DNA of 23,386 nucleotides from contig CAVCFO010000027.1 in the NCBI GenBank assembly GCA_963601575.1, positions 1-23,386 on the forward strand, read 5' to 3'. The notes beneath the pieces were generated by a model. It worked only from the letters and a program-made list of their open reading frames with translations. It had not been told where the DNA came from and did not search any database. Below, piece by piece: positions 1 to 8,574 of the stretch. Every line of letters begins with the position of its first letter. The first letter of the stretch is position 1. Source of the stretch: CAG-238 sp963601575. Its GTDB lineage: Bacteria; Bacillota; Clostridia; Peptostreptococcales; Anaerovoracaceae. A program made the translations under genes and the position numbers.

Positions 1-71
1 CCGTAGTGCTACCGGGACACATGGAGAAATCCACCATCGGAGACGAAAAGAAAGGAAATCCTTTTGTATAA
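1..71 (+). CDS. MBL-fold metallohydrolase, C-terminal tail (partial)
   Basis: Only the last 22 codons are present, in the frame starting at position 3 and ending at TAA 69-71. The peptide contains LPGHMEKSTIGDEKKGNPFV, the usual C-terminal signature of small metallo-beta-lactamase-fold hydrolases of the YqgX/hydroxyacylglutathione-hydrolase type (PGHG..TTIG.E...NP), where the His is a metal ligand. Here the residue after PGH is Met rather than the usual Gly. The stop codon overlaps the next gene's TTG start by 8 bases. In Clostridia this gene often precedes hemZ-hisS-aspS. The family assignment is good; the substrate cannot be inferred. Confidence 0.8.
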   Translation, partial: VVLPGHMEKSTIGDEKKGNPFV

Positions 72-1506
72 TATCATCATAAAAAATGCTCAGAACAAAT
101 ACGATTACGGGGAGCTCATAAAGATTTTCCTAAGACCAGAAGACTTTAGGCTATACACAGAGGCGGAATTTGCGGAGGCTGAGCTTGCGGAGACGGAGCC
201 GAAAGAAGCAGAACTTGCCGAGGCAGAGGAAGCCGAAACTTCTGAGGCCTGCGAGAAAATTGTATTTAACGAAAGCTTATCTTCGGACAAAAATGAGATA
301 AAGCGTGAGATATACAATAAACTTTATCGGTTAACCGGAGCAAAGCCGGAGTGGGGGATCCTGACCGGCGTGCGGCCCGTAAAGCTTACAGGCGAGCTTT
401 TCCAAAGGCTCGGAAGCAGGGAAGCAGTGGAAAATGAGCTTAGATGCACATATCTACTCGCTCCCGAAAAGATTGACTTATTGATAGAAACCTACGAATA
501 TCAGCAAGAAACTTGCGGCGAGCCACCGAAAAATTCGGTGGGAATCTATATAGGGATTCCATTTTGCCCCACAAGATGCCTATATTGCTCTTTCACATCA
601 AACCAGGTGAGAGATGAACAGATCGCAAGGTATCTTGAGGCACTGAAGACGGAGATTCGCTATGTAGGAAAGAGAATGGCAGAGACGGGACTTTCTGCCG
701 AGAGCATATACATCGGAGGCGGAACCCCCACAACCCTCACGGCAGAGCAGCTTGATGACCTGCTAAAAACCGTAGAAGAAAATATCGATCAGGCAAGCGT
801 CAGGGAGTTTACCGTTGAGGCGGGGCGACCGGATACCATTACATACGAGAAACTGGAAGCGATTCATAGGCACGGGATCCAGAGGATCAGCATAAATCCC
901 CAGTCCATGAAAGAAAAAACGCTTGCGCTTATCGGAAGACAGCATAATCCAGGCGATATAGTCAAGGCGTTTAAGCGGGCAGATCAGGTAGGTATTCCCA
1001 TAGTGAATGCAGATCTCATTGCCGGACTTCCTGCGGAAACTCCGCAGGATTTTGCCAAAACCCTTGAAGAGATAATCGCGCTGGATCCGGAAAACATCAC
1101 CGTTCATACCCTTGCGGTAAAGCGGGCTTCGCGTCTGGTGGAACTTGACAAGGACTTTCATTATAAACAGTCAAAGACTGTGGCAAAGATGCTCGAAATT
1201 GCAAAGAAGAAGCTAAGAGATGCGGGATTTAGACCCTATTATCTTTACAGGCAAAAGCACATGGCAGGAGCCTTCGAAAATGTGGGCTATTGCAAAGAAG
1301 GCACGCCGTCCCTTTATAACATCCGCATAATGGAAGAAAAACAGACCATTATCGCCATGGGCGCCGGAGGAATCAGCAAGATGTATTATCCCGCAGAGAA
1401 CCGGCTGGAACGGGTGCCGAACGTATCAAACTACGAAATCTATATTTCCCGACTTGCGGAAATGCTGGATAGAAAAGAACAAAAAATATTTAAGGAGGTA
1501 AGATAG
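64..1506 (+). CDS. hemZ: HemZ-type radical SAM coproporphyrinogen dehydrogenase
   Basis: A 480-residue radical SAM protein. The [4Fe-4S]/SAM motif CPTRCLYC (C168, C172, C175) and the GGGTPT SAM-binding loop at 218-223 are intact, followed by the HemN/HemW-like barrel and C-terminal region. The long N-terminal extension before the radical SAM domain is typical of HemZ rather than HemN. The family is credited with anaerobic coproporphyrinogen III oxidation, but HemW-like haem-chaperone activity is an alternative and no other haem genes are in view. TTG at 64 is chosen as start because AAAGGAAA at about 51-58 is well spaced from it; it overlaps the upstream stop by 8 bases. Odd feature: residues about 33-63 are an Ala/Glu-rich low-complexity block (repeats like EAELAE) not expected in the family core. 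Confidence 0.88.
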   Translation: MYNIIIKNAQNKYDYGELIKIFLRPEDFRLYTEAEFAEAELAETEPKEAELAEAEEAETSEACEKIVFNESLSSDKNEIKREIYNKLYRLTGAKPEWGILTGVRPVKLTGELFQRLGSREAVENELRCTYLLAPEKIDLLIETYEYQQETCGEPPKNSVGIYIGIPFCPTRCLYCSFTSNQVRDEQIARYLEALKTEIRYVGKRMAETGLSAESIYIGGGTPTTLTAEQLDDLLKTVEENIDQASVREFTVEAGRPDTITYEKLEAIHRHGIQRISINPQSMKEKTLALIGRQHNPGDIVKAFKRADQVGIPIVNADLIAGLPAETPQDFAKTLEEIIALDPENITVHTLAVKRASRLVELDKDFHYKQSKTVAKMLEIAKKKLRDAGFRPYYLYRQKHMAGAFENVGYCKEGTPSLYNIRIMEEKQTIIAMGAGGISKMYYPAENRLERVPNVSNYEIYISRLAEMLDRKEQKIFKEVR

Positions 1507-1507
1507 C

Positions 1508-2767
1508 ATGTTGACAAATGCTCCTAAAGGAACGAAAGACATTATGATGGATCAGGTGTACAAGTGGCACTACATCGAAAAGAAATGGAAAGAAATCTGC
1601 GAAAGATATGGATTCAAAGAAATCAGAACTCCGATGTTTGAACATACAGAATTACTCCAAAGGGGAGTCGGCGATACTACAGACATCGTCCAGAAGGAAA
1701 TGTATACCTTCGAGGATCACGGCGGGCGTTCGATTACACTGAAGCCTGAGGGGACATCCCCGGCGGTTCGCGCGTTTATCGAACACAAGCAATATGCCGA
1801 GGTGCAGCCGATCAAGCTATATTATGATATCCCTTGCTTCCGCTACGAGAAGCCGCAATCGGGACGCCTCAGACAGTTCCACCAGTTCGGAGTAGAGACA
1901 TTCGGAACGCCGAACATGGTTGCGGATGCGGAAATCATCGCCATCGGCTACGATTTCCTTACTTCCATGGGAGTCACAGACCTCACACTTGAGATCAACT
2001 CCGTGGGCTGTCCTGAATGCCGGGCAAAGCACAGAAAAGCGCTCAAAGAATTCTTAGCGCCGAAATACGACCAGCTTTGCGACACCTGCAAGTCAAGATA
2101 TGAAAAGAATCCGATGAGAATCCTCGATTGCAAGAGCCCGATCGATCAGGAACTGGTTCAGGGTGCGCCGATGATGATTGATTTCCTCTGCGACGACTGC
2201 AAAAAAGCATTTGAAGATTTGCAGAAGAATCTCGAAGCCATCGGAATACCTTATGTTGTAAATCCTAAGATCGTACGGGGACTTGATTATTATACCAAGA
2301 CGGCATTCGAATTCGTGACAAATAGCCTTGGAGCTCAGGGAACCGTTTGCGGCGGAGGAAGATATGATAACCTTGTAGAGGAGGTTGGAGGACCTCCTAT
2401 CCCGGGAGTTGGTTTCGGCCTCGGAAAGGAAAGACTCCTCATGCTCATGGAGGCAAACGGCGTCGAAATTCCAAAACCGTCGGATTGCGATATTTTCATC
2501 GCGACGATGGGCGAGGCGGCGAAGCTCTACGGACAGAAGCTGCTCTTTGATCTCAGAAGATCCGGCATAAAATGCCAGATCGATGACCTGCAGAGAAATT
2601 TCAAGGGTCAGTTCAAATATGCCGACAGGCTCGGAGCAAAATATGCCGTAGTAATCGGTGACAACGAGCTCGAAAATGGAGTTGCAACCCTCAAAGACAT
2701 GGAAAAGGGCGAGCAGACCGAGATCAAGTTTGATGAGCTTATAAGCGAGCTAAAAAGCAGAGTTTAG
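1508..2767 (+). CDS. hisS: Histidyl-tRNA synthetase
   Basis: A 419-residue class IIa synthetase that charges tRNA-His in the cytosol. Visible signatures are motif 2 (FRYEKPQSGRLRQFHQFG from F111), the histidine-specific HisA motif RGLDYYTKTAFE from R257, and the glycine-rich GGGRYDNL loop of motif 3. A C-terminal anticodon-binding domain follows (after about residue 325). Length is normal. A strong AAGGAGG lies at about 1491-1497, inside the end of hemZ, and only one base separates the hemZ stop from the ATG, so translation is likely coupled. No T-box leader is possible in this one-base gap; any amino-acid-responsive control would have to lie upstream of the window. Confidence 0.97.
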   Translation: MLTNAPKGTKDIMMDQVYKWHYIEKKWKEICERYGFKEIRTPMFEHTELLQRGVGDTTDIVQKEMYTFEDHGGRSITLKPEGTSPAVRAFIEHKQYAEVQPIKLYYDIPCFRYEKPQSGRLRQFHQFGVETFGTPNMVADAEIIAIGYDFLTSMGVTDLTLEINSVGCPECRAKHRKALKEFLAPKYDQLCDTCKSRYEKNPMRILDCKSPIDQELVQGAPMMIDFLCDDCKKAFEDLQKNLEAIGIPYVVNPKIVRGLDYYTKTAFEFVTNSLGAQGTVCGGGRYDNLVEEVGGPPIPGVGFGLGKERLLMLMEANGVEIPKPSDCDIFIATMGEAAKLYGQKLLFDLRRSGIKCQIDDLQRNFKGQFKYADRLGAKYAVVIGDNELENGVATLKDMEKGEQTEIKFDELISELKSRV

Positions 2768-2800
2768 ATATACGATAGAAGAAAAAAGGAAGATGAAAAG

Positions 2801-4564
2801 ATGAGCAATATTTTTAAGAGAACCCATATGTGCGGCACGCTGAATATCGAAAATGTGAATCAGGAAGTGGTTTTGAACGGCTGGGTTGCAAAGAGAAGAA
2901 ACCTGGGAGGCCTAATCTTTGTGGACTTGCGTGACAAGACAGGAATCGTGCAGGTTACATTTGACGACAAAATCCCGCAGGAGCTTTTCGAAAAGGCAGA
3001 CGCTCTCAGAAGCGAATATGTAATCGGCATCAAGGGCGTTGTAAAGGAAAGAAGCGCAAAGAACGAGAATATACCTACGGGCGAAATCGAAGTATTTGCA
3101 AGCGATCTTGTGCTTTATTCCGAAGCGGATACGCCGCCGATCTATATCAAAGACGATGACAATGTTGACGATAACCTGAGGCTCAAATACCGCTATCTGG
3201 ATCTCCGCAAGATGAAGATGCAAAGAAACCTCACCTTCAGACACAAGGTTTGCAAGTGCGCAAGAGACTATTTTGACGAAAATGGGTTCACGGAGGTTGA
3301 AACTCCGATGCTCATCAAATCAACTCCTGAGGGAGCCAGGGACTATATCGTTCCGTCGAGAGTATACCCGGGCGAGTTCTACGCTCTGCCGCAGTCACCG
3401 CAGCTTTTCAAGCAGCTTTTGATGGTTGGCGGAACCGACAGATATATGCAGATCGTAAAATGCTTCAGAGACGAAGACCTCCGTGCAGACAGACAGCCTG
3501 AATTCTCGCAGATCGACCTCGAAATGTCCTTTGTGGATCAGGACGATGTAATCGCAATCCAGGAAGGCTTCCTTGCAAAGGTTTTCCGCGAGCTTAAGGG
3601 CGTTGAAATTAGCTTGCCGCTTCCGAGAATCACCTGGGACGAGGCTATGGAACGCTATGGCTCCGACAAGCCTGATACCCGTTTCGGATTTGAGCTAAAG
3701 AAGCTAAATGACACGGTAAAAGATTGCAATTTCAAGGTATTCACAGACTGCCTCGCAGGTGGCGGCGACGTGAGAGGAATCTGCGTCACCGGCGGGTCAG
3801 AAAAGTTCAGCAGAAAAGATATCGATAAACTTACAGATATGACAAAGGCTTACGGAGCGAAAGGCCTTGTTTGGATTCGTATAAACGAAGGAGAATTTAG
3901 GTCCTCTGTCGATAAGTTCTTCTCACAGGAGGAGCTTAGCGAAATTGCAAAGGCCCTCGATGCAAAGACAGGAGATCTTATTTTCATCTGCTCGGATAGA
4001 GCCAAGGTAACCTACGATTCTCTGGGATTCCTCAGGAGAGAATGCGCAAGGAGAATGGGACTTCTGGACGACAATCAGTACAATTTGCTGTGGGTAGTTG
4101 ACTTCCCGATGTTCGAGGAAGACGAAGAAGACCACTCCCTGAAGGCGATGCACCATCCGTTCACCTGCCCGAAGCTTGAACAGCTCGCTCTCTTAGACAC
4201 CGACCCGCTGGCAGTGAAGGCTGATGCTTATGACATCGTACTTAACGGCGTTGAGCTTGGCGGCGGCTCTGTGAGAATTCACGACAAGAACCTGCAGGCA
4301 AAGATGTTCGAGGTGCTGGGGCTTACAAAGGAAGAATGCGACGAAAAATTCGGTTTCCTGATCGAAGCCTTCAAATATGGCGCTCCGCCTCATGCGGGAC
4401 TTGCTTATGGCCTTGATAGATTCGTGATGCTGCTTCTTGGGGAACCGTCCATCAGAGAAGTCATCGCATTCCCGAAGAATCAGAATGCTCAGTGCCTTGT
4501 TTCGAGCGCACCATCGCCGGTTGATCAGGCGCAGCTTGACGAGCTTGGAATCACGACGAAATAA
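2801..4564 (+). CDS. aspS: Aspartyl-tRNA synthetase (bacterial type)
   Basis: A 587-residue class IIb synthetase. The N-terminal OB-fold anticodon-binding domain (about 1-105, including GWVAKRRNLGGLIFVDLRD) is followed by the catalytic domain with motif 2 FRDEDLRADRQPEFSQID from F222 and motif 3 GLAYGLDR at 533-540. The bacterial GAD insertion domain lies between them (about 285-420), which explains the length. The tandem hisS-aspS arrangement is conserved across Bacillota. The stop overlaps the nadD start in a TAATG junction. The RBS is AAGGAAGA before ATG 2801. Whether it is discriminating or also charges tRNA-Asn cannot be decided from the sequence alone. Confidence 0.97.
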   Translation: MSNIFKRTHMCGTLNIENVNQEVVLNGWVAKRRNLGGLIFVDLRDKTGIVQVTFDDKIPQELFEKADALRSEYVIGIKGVVKERSAKNENIPTGEIEVFASDLVLYSEADTPPIYIKDDDNVDDNLRLKYRYLDLRKMKMQRNLTFRHKVCKCARDYFDENGFTEVETPMLIKSTPEGARDYIVPSRVYPGEFYALPQSPQLFKQLLMVGGTDRYMQIVKCFRDEDLRADRQPEFSQIDLEMSFVDQDDVIAIQEGFLAKVFRELKGVEISLPLPRITWDEAMERYGSDKPDTRFGFELKKLNDTVKDCNFKVFTDCLAGGGDVRGICVTGGSEKFSRKDIDKLTDMTKAYGAKGLVWIRINEGEFRSSVDKFFSQEELSEIAKALDAKTGDLIFICSDRAKVTYDSLGFLRRECARRMGLLDDNQYNLLWVVDFPMFEEDEEDHSLKAMHHPFTCPKLEQLALLDTDPLAVKADAYDIVLNGVELGGGSVRIHDKNLQAKMFEVLGLTKEECDEKFGFLIEAFKYGAPPHAGLAYGLDRFVMLLLGEPSIREVIAFPKNQNAQCLVSSAPSPVDQAQLDELGITTK

Positions 4565-5178
4565 TGAACGCCGGGCGCATAGGGGTTTTGGGCGGAACCT
4601 TTGATCCTGCTCACATGGCGCATATTGCCCTCGGAAAGGCTGCTATCCAAGAAGCCGGGCTTACGAGGCTTATTGTGATGCCGGCATATATTCAGCCCTT
4701 CAAGCAGCAAAAGCATGTAACAGACGATGAGCACAGGCTGGAGATGACAAGGCTTGCATTTGCCGATGTAGAGAATGCAGAGGTTTCTACATTCGAAATC
4801 GACAGGGCCGAGGTGTCTTATACCTACGACACCTTGACCGAGCTCAGAAAAGAATATAAGGACAGCCGGATTTTCTTCATAACCGGTACCGATGCTTTTC
4901 TGATCATAGATACCTGGTATAAGGGCATCGACCTTTTGAAAAACTTTTCCTTTGCAGTAAGTGCAAGACCGGGTTGCGAAATGGAAAAACTCGATGCAAA
5001 GATAGAAGAATATAGAAAAAAATACGCTACGAATGTCGTAAAATTAGCGGCAGGGATGCTTGATATATCATCAAGCATGATAAGACAAAGATATAGGCAG
5101 GGCGAGCCCATAAGCGGACTCGTTCCTGAGAATGTAGAAAGGTATATTGCAAAGCATGGACTCTATCAAGGAGATTAA
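4564..5178 (+). CDS. nadD: Nicotinate-nucleotide adenylyltransferase
   Basis: A 204-residue nucleotidyltransferase that converts nicotinate mononucleotide and ATP to deamido-NAD in NAD biosynthesis. The N-terminal GGTFDPAHMAH motif (G10-H20) carries the (H/T)xxH nucleotide-transfer element, and ISSSMIR at 168-174 is the C-terminal ATP-binding motif. Length is normal for bacterial NadD. The start lies inside the aspS stop (TAATG) with no strong Shine-Dalgarno sequence, so re-initiation after aspS is the likely mode of translation. The order nadD-yqeK-rsfS is a classic Bacillota module. Confidence 0.96.
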   Translation: MNAGRIGVLGGTFDPAHMAHIALGKAAIQEAGLTRLIVMPAYIQPFKQQKHVTDDEHRLEMTRLAFADVENAEVSTFEIDRAEVSYTYDTLTELRKEYKDSRIFFITGTDAFLIIDTWYKGIDLLKNFSFAVSARPGCEMEKLDAKIEEYRKKYATNVVKLAAGMLDISSSMIRQRYRQGEPISGLVPENVERYIAKHGLYQGD

Positions 5179-5743
5179 AGAATATATCGAACGGAATTTT
5201 TCCGAGAAAAGAAAGGTGCATACCGAAGGAGTAAGAACGAGTGCAATCAGCCTCGCACGCAGGTATGGAGCGGACGAAAAAAAGGCAGAGATCGCGGCGC
5301 TTTTTCACGATATGTACAGGGGCGTTCCGGAAAAGACCATGAATTATTATGTAAAGAATCTCGGACTCGATGACAAGTACATAGATAATTGCAATCTTGC
5401 CCACGGCAAGGTCGCGGCGATAATCATGCAAAGGGATTTTGAAATTGAGGACCCTGACATAATCAATGCGGTTTCCTATCATACCACGGGGAGAGCCGGG
5501 ATGTCGCTTCTTGAGGAGGTTATATATCTTGCGGATGCGATAGAGCCAAATCGCGCATATCCTGGCGTTGATGAGCTAAGAAAGATCGCGCAGACAGACC
5601 TTGAGCGTGCGTGCCTGAGGTCACTTACAAATACCATTGACTTTGTCACATCAAGCGGAAATTATTTGGACGAAGAAACTATACTCGCAAAAGAGTATCT
5701 TGAAAGAAAAATAAATGAAAGGGAGAATGTAAATGACAAATAG
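5156..5743 (+). CDS. yqeK: YqeK-type HD-domain diadenosine tetraphosphatase
   Basis: A 195-residue HD-domain hydrolase. The metal-binding residues line up with YqeK: H22 (VHTEGV), H51-D52 (ALFHDM), H83 (LAHG), H109 (SYHTTG) and D127 (IYLADAIEPNR). Characterised YqeK proteins symmetrically cleave Ap4A to ADP. The ATG at 5156 is preferred; an in-frame TTG at 5147 adds only three residues. The gene overlaps the end of nadD by 23 bases and runs 11 bases into rsfS, so the three are translated as one coupled unit. The nadD neighbour fits a role in adenylated-nucleotide metabolism. Confidence 0.93.
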   Translation: MDSIKEIKEYIERNFSEKRKVHTEGVRTSAISLARRYGADEKKAEIAALFHDMYRGVPEKTMNYYVKNLGLDDKYIDNCNLAHGKVAAIIMQRDFEIEDPDIINAVSYHTTGRAGMSLLEEVIYLADAIEPNRAYPGVDELRKIAQTDLERACLRSLTNTIDFVTSSGNYLDEETILAKEYLERKINERENVNDK

Positions 5744-6077
5744 AGATTATGCCGTTTTAGCGGGAAAAACCCTGTCGGAAAAGAAAGCACAGGACATTCT
5801 TATCATTGACATCAGCGAAAAAGCCTCGTTTGCGGACTATTTCGTAATCTGTTCGGGAACCTCCGAAAGACAGATAAATACCCTTGTGGATGAGGTTGAA
5901 GAAGCCTTCGCAAAGGAGGATTTGCTTGTAAAATCCGTTGAGGGAAAACAAAACTCCGGGTGGATTTTGATGGATTTCGGTGATATCATCGTAAACCTCT
6001 TCACCAAGGAAATGAGAGAAAAATACAACCTCGAAAAAATTTGGGGAGATTGCGAATTCATCGAAGTGGAGGAATAA
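5733..6077 (+). CDS. rsfS: Ribosomal silencing factor RsfS
   Basis: A 114-residue protein of the RsfS/YqeL/Iojap family. These bind ribosomal protein uL14 and block 30S-50S joining, lowering translation in stationary phase or starvation. The core matches the family: DI...ASFADYFVICSGTSERQ near residues 27-46, then VEGKQNSGWILMDFGDIIVNLF near residues 70-90. The ATG overlaps the end of yqeK by 11 bases and has GGGAG about 8 bases upstream. It sits directly between yqeK and leuS. Confidence 0.95.
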   Translation: MTNRDYAVLAGKTLSEKKAQDILIIDISEKASFADYFVICSGTSERQINTLVDEVEEAFAKEDLLVKSVEGKQNSGWILMDFGDIIVNLFTKEMREKYNLEKIWGDCEFIEVEE

Positions 6078-6083
6078 CAGAAA

Positions 6084-8561
6084 ATGAACGAAAGATATGA
6101 TTTTACGCAAATAGAAGAAAAATGGCAAAAATATTGGGAAGAAAAGCAGCTCTTTAAGACTGTCGAGGACGAGAGCAAGGAAAAATACTATGTGCTGGAA
6201 ATGTTCCCTTATCCGTCGGGAAAGCTCCACATGGGTCATGTGAGAAACTACTCTATCGGCGATGTGGTGGCAAGATTCAAGAAAATGGACGGCTACAATG
6301 TGCTTCATCCGATGGGCTTTGACTCGTTCGGACTTCCTGCCGAAAATGCGGCAATCAAGCATGGCACGCATCCGAGCATATGGACATGGGACAATATTCA
6401 CGAGATGGAAGCTCAGCTCAGGCAGCTTGGCCTAAGCTACGATTGGGATAGAGAAGTCGCAACCTGCCACGAAGACTACTATAGATGGATGCAGTGGATT
6501 TTTATTCAGTTCTACAAGAAGGGACTTGCGTATAAGAAAGAAAATCCCGTAAACTGGTGTCCGAGCTGCCAGACGGTGCTTGCCAACGAGCAGGTTGTAG
6601 AGGGCGCCTGCGAAAGATGCAAGACTCCGGTCACAAAGAAGAACCTCTCCCAGTGGTACCTGAAAATCACCGATTATGCAGATAGGCTCCTCGAAAACCT
6701 CGATAACGGAAAGCTTGACGGCTGGCCGAACAAGGTTAAGGTAATGCAGAAAAACTGGATCGGTCGTTCCTATGGCTGCGAAGTGGACTTTGAGATGAAG
6801 GATTCAGATGAGAAGCTGACGGTCTTCACCACCAGAGTTGACACGATTTATGGAACTACGTTCATGGTTCTGGCACCGGAATATCCGACGGTTCTTGAAA
6901 ATGTCAAGGGCACGGAATACGAGCAGCCGGTTCTTGAATATATTGACAAAGTAAAACACATGAACGAGATTGAGAGGACTTCGACCTCAAACGAAAAGAC
7001 GGGCGTATTTATCGGAAAGTATGCCATCAATCCGTTCACACACAAAGAAATGCCTATTTATATCGCAGACTATGTTTTGATGGGCTACGGAACCGGCGCC
7101 GTAATGGGCGTACCGGCTCACGACCAGAGAGACTTCGACTTTGCGACTAAATTTGGTATAGATATTATCCCCGTTGTTGACCCGCAGGATCATGCGGTTG
7201 ATGTGAACAACCTTACTCAGGCGTGCGCTGCTTCCGGAATTATGATCAACTCCGGCGAAATCACCGGAATGAAATCCTCGGATGCAATTCCGTACATGAT
7301 CGACAAGGCAGAAAGAGAAGGCCTGGGACACAGAAAGGTCAACTACAAGCTCAGAGACTGGCTGATTTCCCGCCAGAGATATTGGGGCTGCCCGATTCCG
7401 ATGATCTATTGCAAGGAATGCGGCTGGGTACCGGAAAAAGAAGAAAATCTTCCTGTAAAACTCCCGACAGACGTTGAATTTACGGGAAAAGGGGAGTCGC
7501 CTATCGCAACCTCAAAGACATTCAAGGATTGCACTTGCCCAAGATGCGGAAAGAAAGCCACTAGAGAAGTCGATACAATGGATACATTCCTTGATTCCTC
7601 ATGGTATTTCCTGAGATACTGCGATCCGAAGAATACAGAAAAAGCATTTGATTCCCAGAAGGTCAACTACTGGATGAACGTAGACCAGTATATCGGCGGA
7701 GTAGAACACGCGATTTTGCACCTGCTGTACTCCCGTTTCTTCCAGATGGCGCTCCATGACCTTGGGCTCGTGGACTGCGAGGAACCGTTCAAAAACCTCC
7801 TGACTCAGGGCATGGTAAACAAGGACGGAAAGAAGATGAGCAAGTCCCTCGGAAACGTAGTAAGCCCGGAGGAAATCATCAAAAAATACGGCGCGGACAC
7901 CGCAAGACTTTTCATACTCTTTGCTGCGCCGCCGGAAAAAGAGCTTGACTGGTCGGATGCCGGAGTAGAGGGAAGCTATCGTTTCCTTGCCAGAGTATGG
8001 AGACTCGTATATGAATATACGAAGAAATATCAATGCGAAATTGCGCCTTTCGAGGCAAAGACGGCGGCGGACAAGTCGCTGAACTATATGCTCAATGCGG
8101 CAATCAAGAAAGTAAGCGAGGACGTAGGCGGCAGATTCAGCTTCAATACCGCAATCAGCTCCATCATGGAACTTGTCAACGAAATGTATAAATATAAAGA
8201 GCAGGCTGAATTTAACGGAAGCCTTTACGCAAAGGCTATCAGGGAACTTATACTGATACTTTCACCGTTCACACCGCATATTTGCGAGGAAATGTGGGCA
8301 AAAATAGGGGAAAAAGAGTCAATTTCGACTATGTCATGGCCTGAGTACGACGAAAAGGCTTTGATCAAGGACGAAGTTGAAATTGTTGTGCAAATCAACG
8401 GTAAGGTAAAGGAAAAATTGAGCCTTGCCAATAATCTTGGAAGAGAGGAGTTAGAAAAAGCAGCTTTGGCAAACGAAAAGGTCAAGGCGCTGACAGATGG
8501 AAAGACAGTTGTAAAGGTTATTGCGGTGCCGAACAAACTTATCAACATCGTAATAAAATAA
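6084..8561 (+). CDS. leuS: Leucyl-tRNA synthetase
   Basis: An 825-residue class Ia synthetase. The HIGH-type motif is HMGH at 49-52 (in FPYPSGKLHMGHVRNY). A zinc-ribbon-like insert has C159, C162, C176 and C179. The CP1 editing domain carries the YGTGAVMGVPAHDQRD element, and the KMSKS loop is K584-S588. A C-terminal anticodon-binding helical domain and a small C-terminal extension (VQINGKVKEKL) complete the normal bacterial length. Six bases separate it from rsfS, with GAGG in the rsfS end acting as RBS. It closes the nadD-yqeK-rsfS-leuS run. Confidence 0.97.
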   Translation: MNERYDFTQIEEKWQKYWEEKQLFKTVEDESKEKYYVLEMFPYPSGKLHMGHVRNYSIGDVVARFKKMDGYNVLHPMGFDSFGLPAENAAIKHGTHPSIWTWDNIHEMEAQLRQLGLSYDWDREVATCHEDYYRWMQWIFIQFYKKGLAYKKENPVNWCPSCQTVLANEQVVEGACERCKTPVTKKNLSQWYLKITDYADRLLENLDNGKLDGWPNKVKVMQKNWIGRSYGCEVDFEMKDSDEKLTVFTTRVDTIYGTTFMVLAPEYPTVLENVKGTEYEQPVLEYIDKVKHMNEIERTSTSNEKTGVFIGKYAINPFTHKEMPIYIADYVLMGYGTGAVMGVPAHDQRDFDFATKFGIDIIPVVDPQDHAVDVNNLTQACAASGIMINSGEITGMKSSDAIPYMIDKAEREGLGHRKVNYKLRDWLISRQRYWGCPIPMIYCKECGWVPEKEENLPVKLPTDVEFTGKGESPIATSKTFKDCTCPRCGKKATREVDTMDTFLDSSWYFLRYCDPKNTEKAFDSQKVNYWMNVDQYIGGVEHAILHLLYSRFFQMALHDLGLVDCEEPFKNLLTQGMVNKDGKKMSKSLGNVVSPEEIIKKYGADTARLFILFAAPPEKELDWSDAGVEGSYRFLARVWRLVYEYTKKYQCEIAPFEAKTAADKSLNYMLNAAIKKVSEDVGGRFSFNTAISSIMELVNEMYKYKEQAEFNGSLYAKAIRELILILSPFTPHICEEMWAKIGEKESISTMSWPEYDEKALIKDEVEIVVQINGKVKEKLSLANNLGREELEKAALANEKVKALTDGKTVVKVIAVPNKLINIVIK

Positions 8562-8574
8562 GGACGAAAAATTT

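Noticed and set aside
1480..1510. T-box leader before hisS-aspS, as in Bacillus
   Set aside because: Only one base separates hemZ and hisS and no antiterminator core sequence is present.
2385..2570. Short + strand ORF inside hisS
   Set aside because: Out-of-frame shadow with an Arg/Ser-rich, non-family composition.
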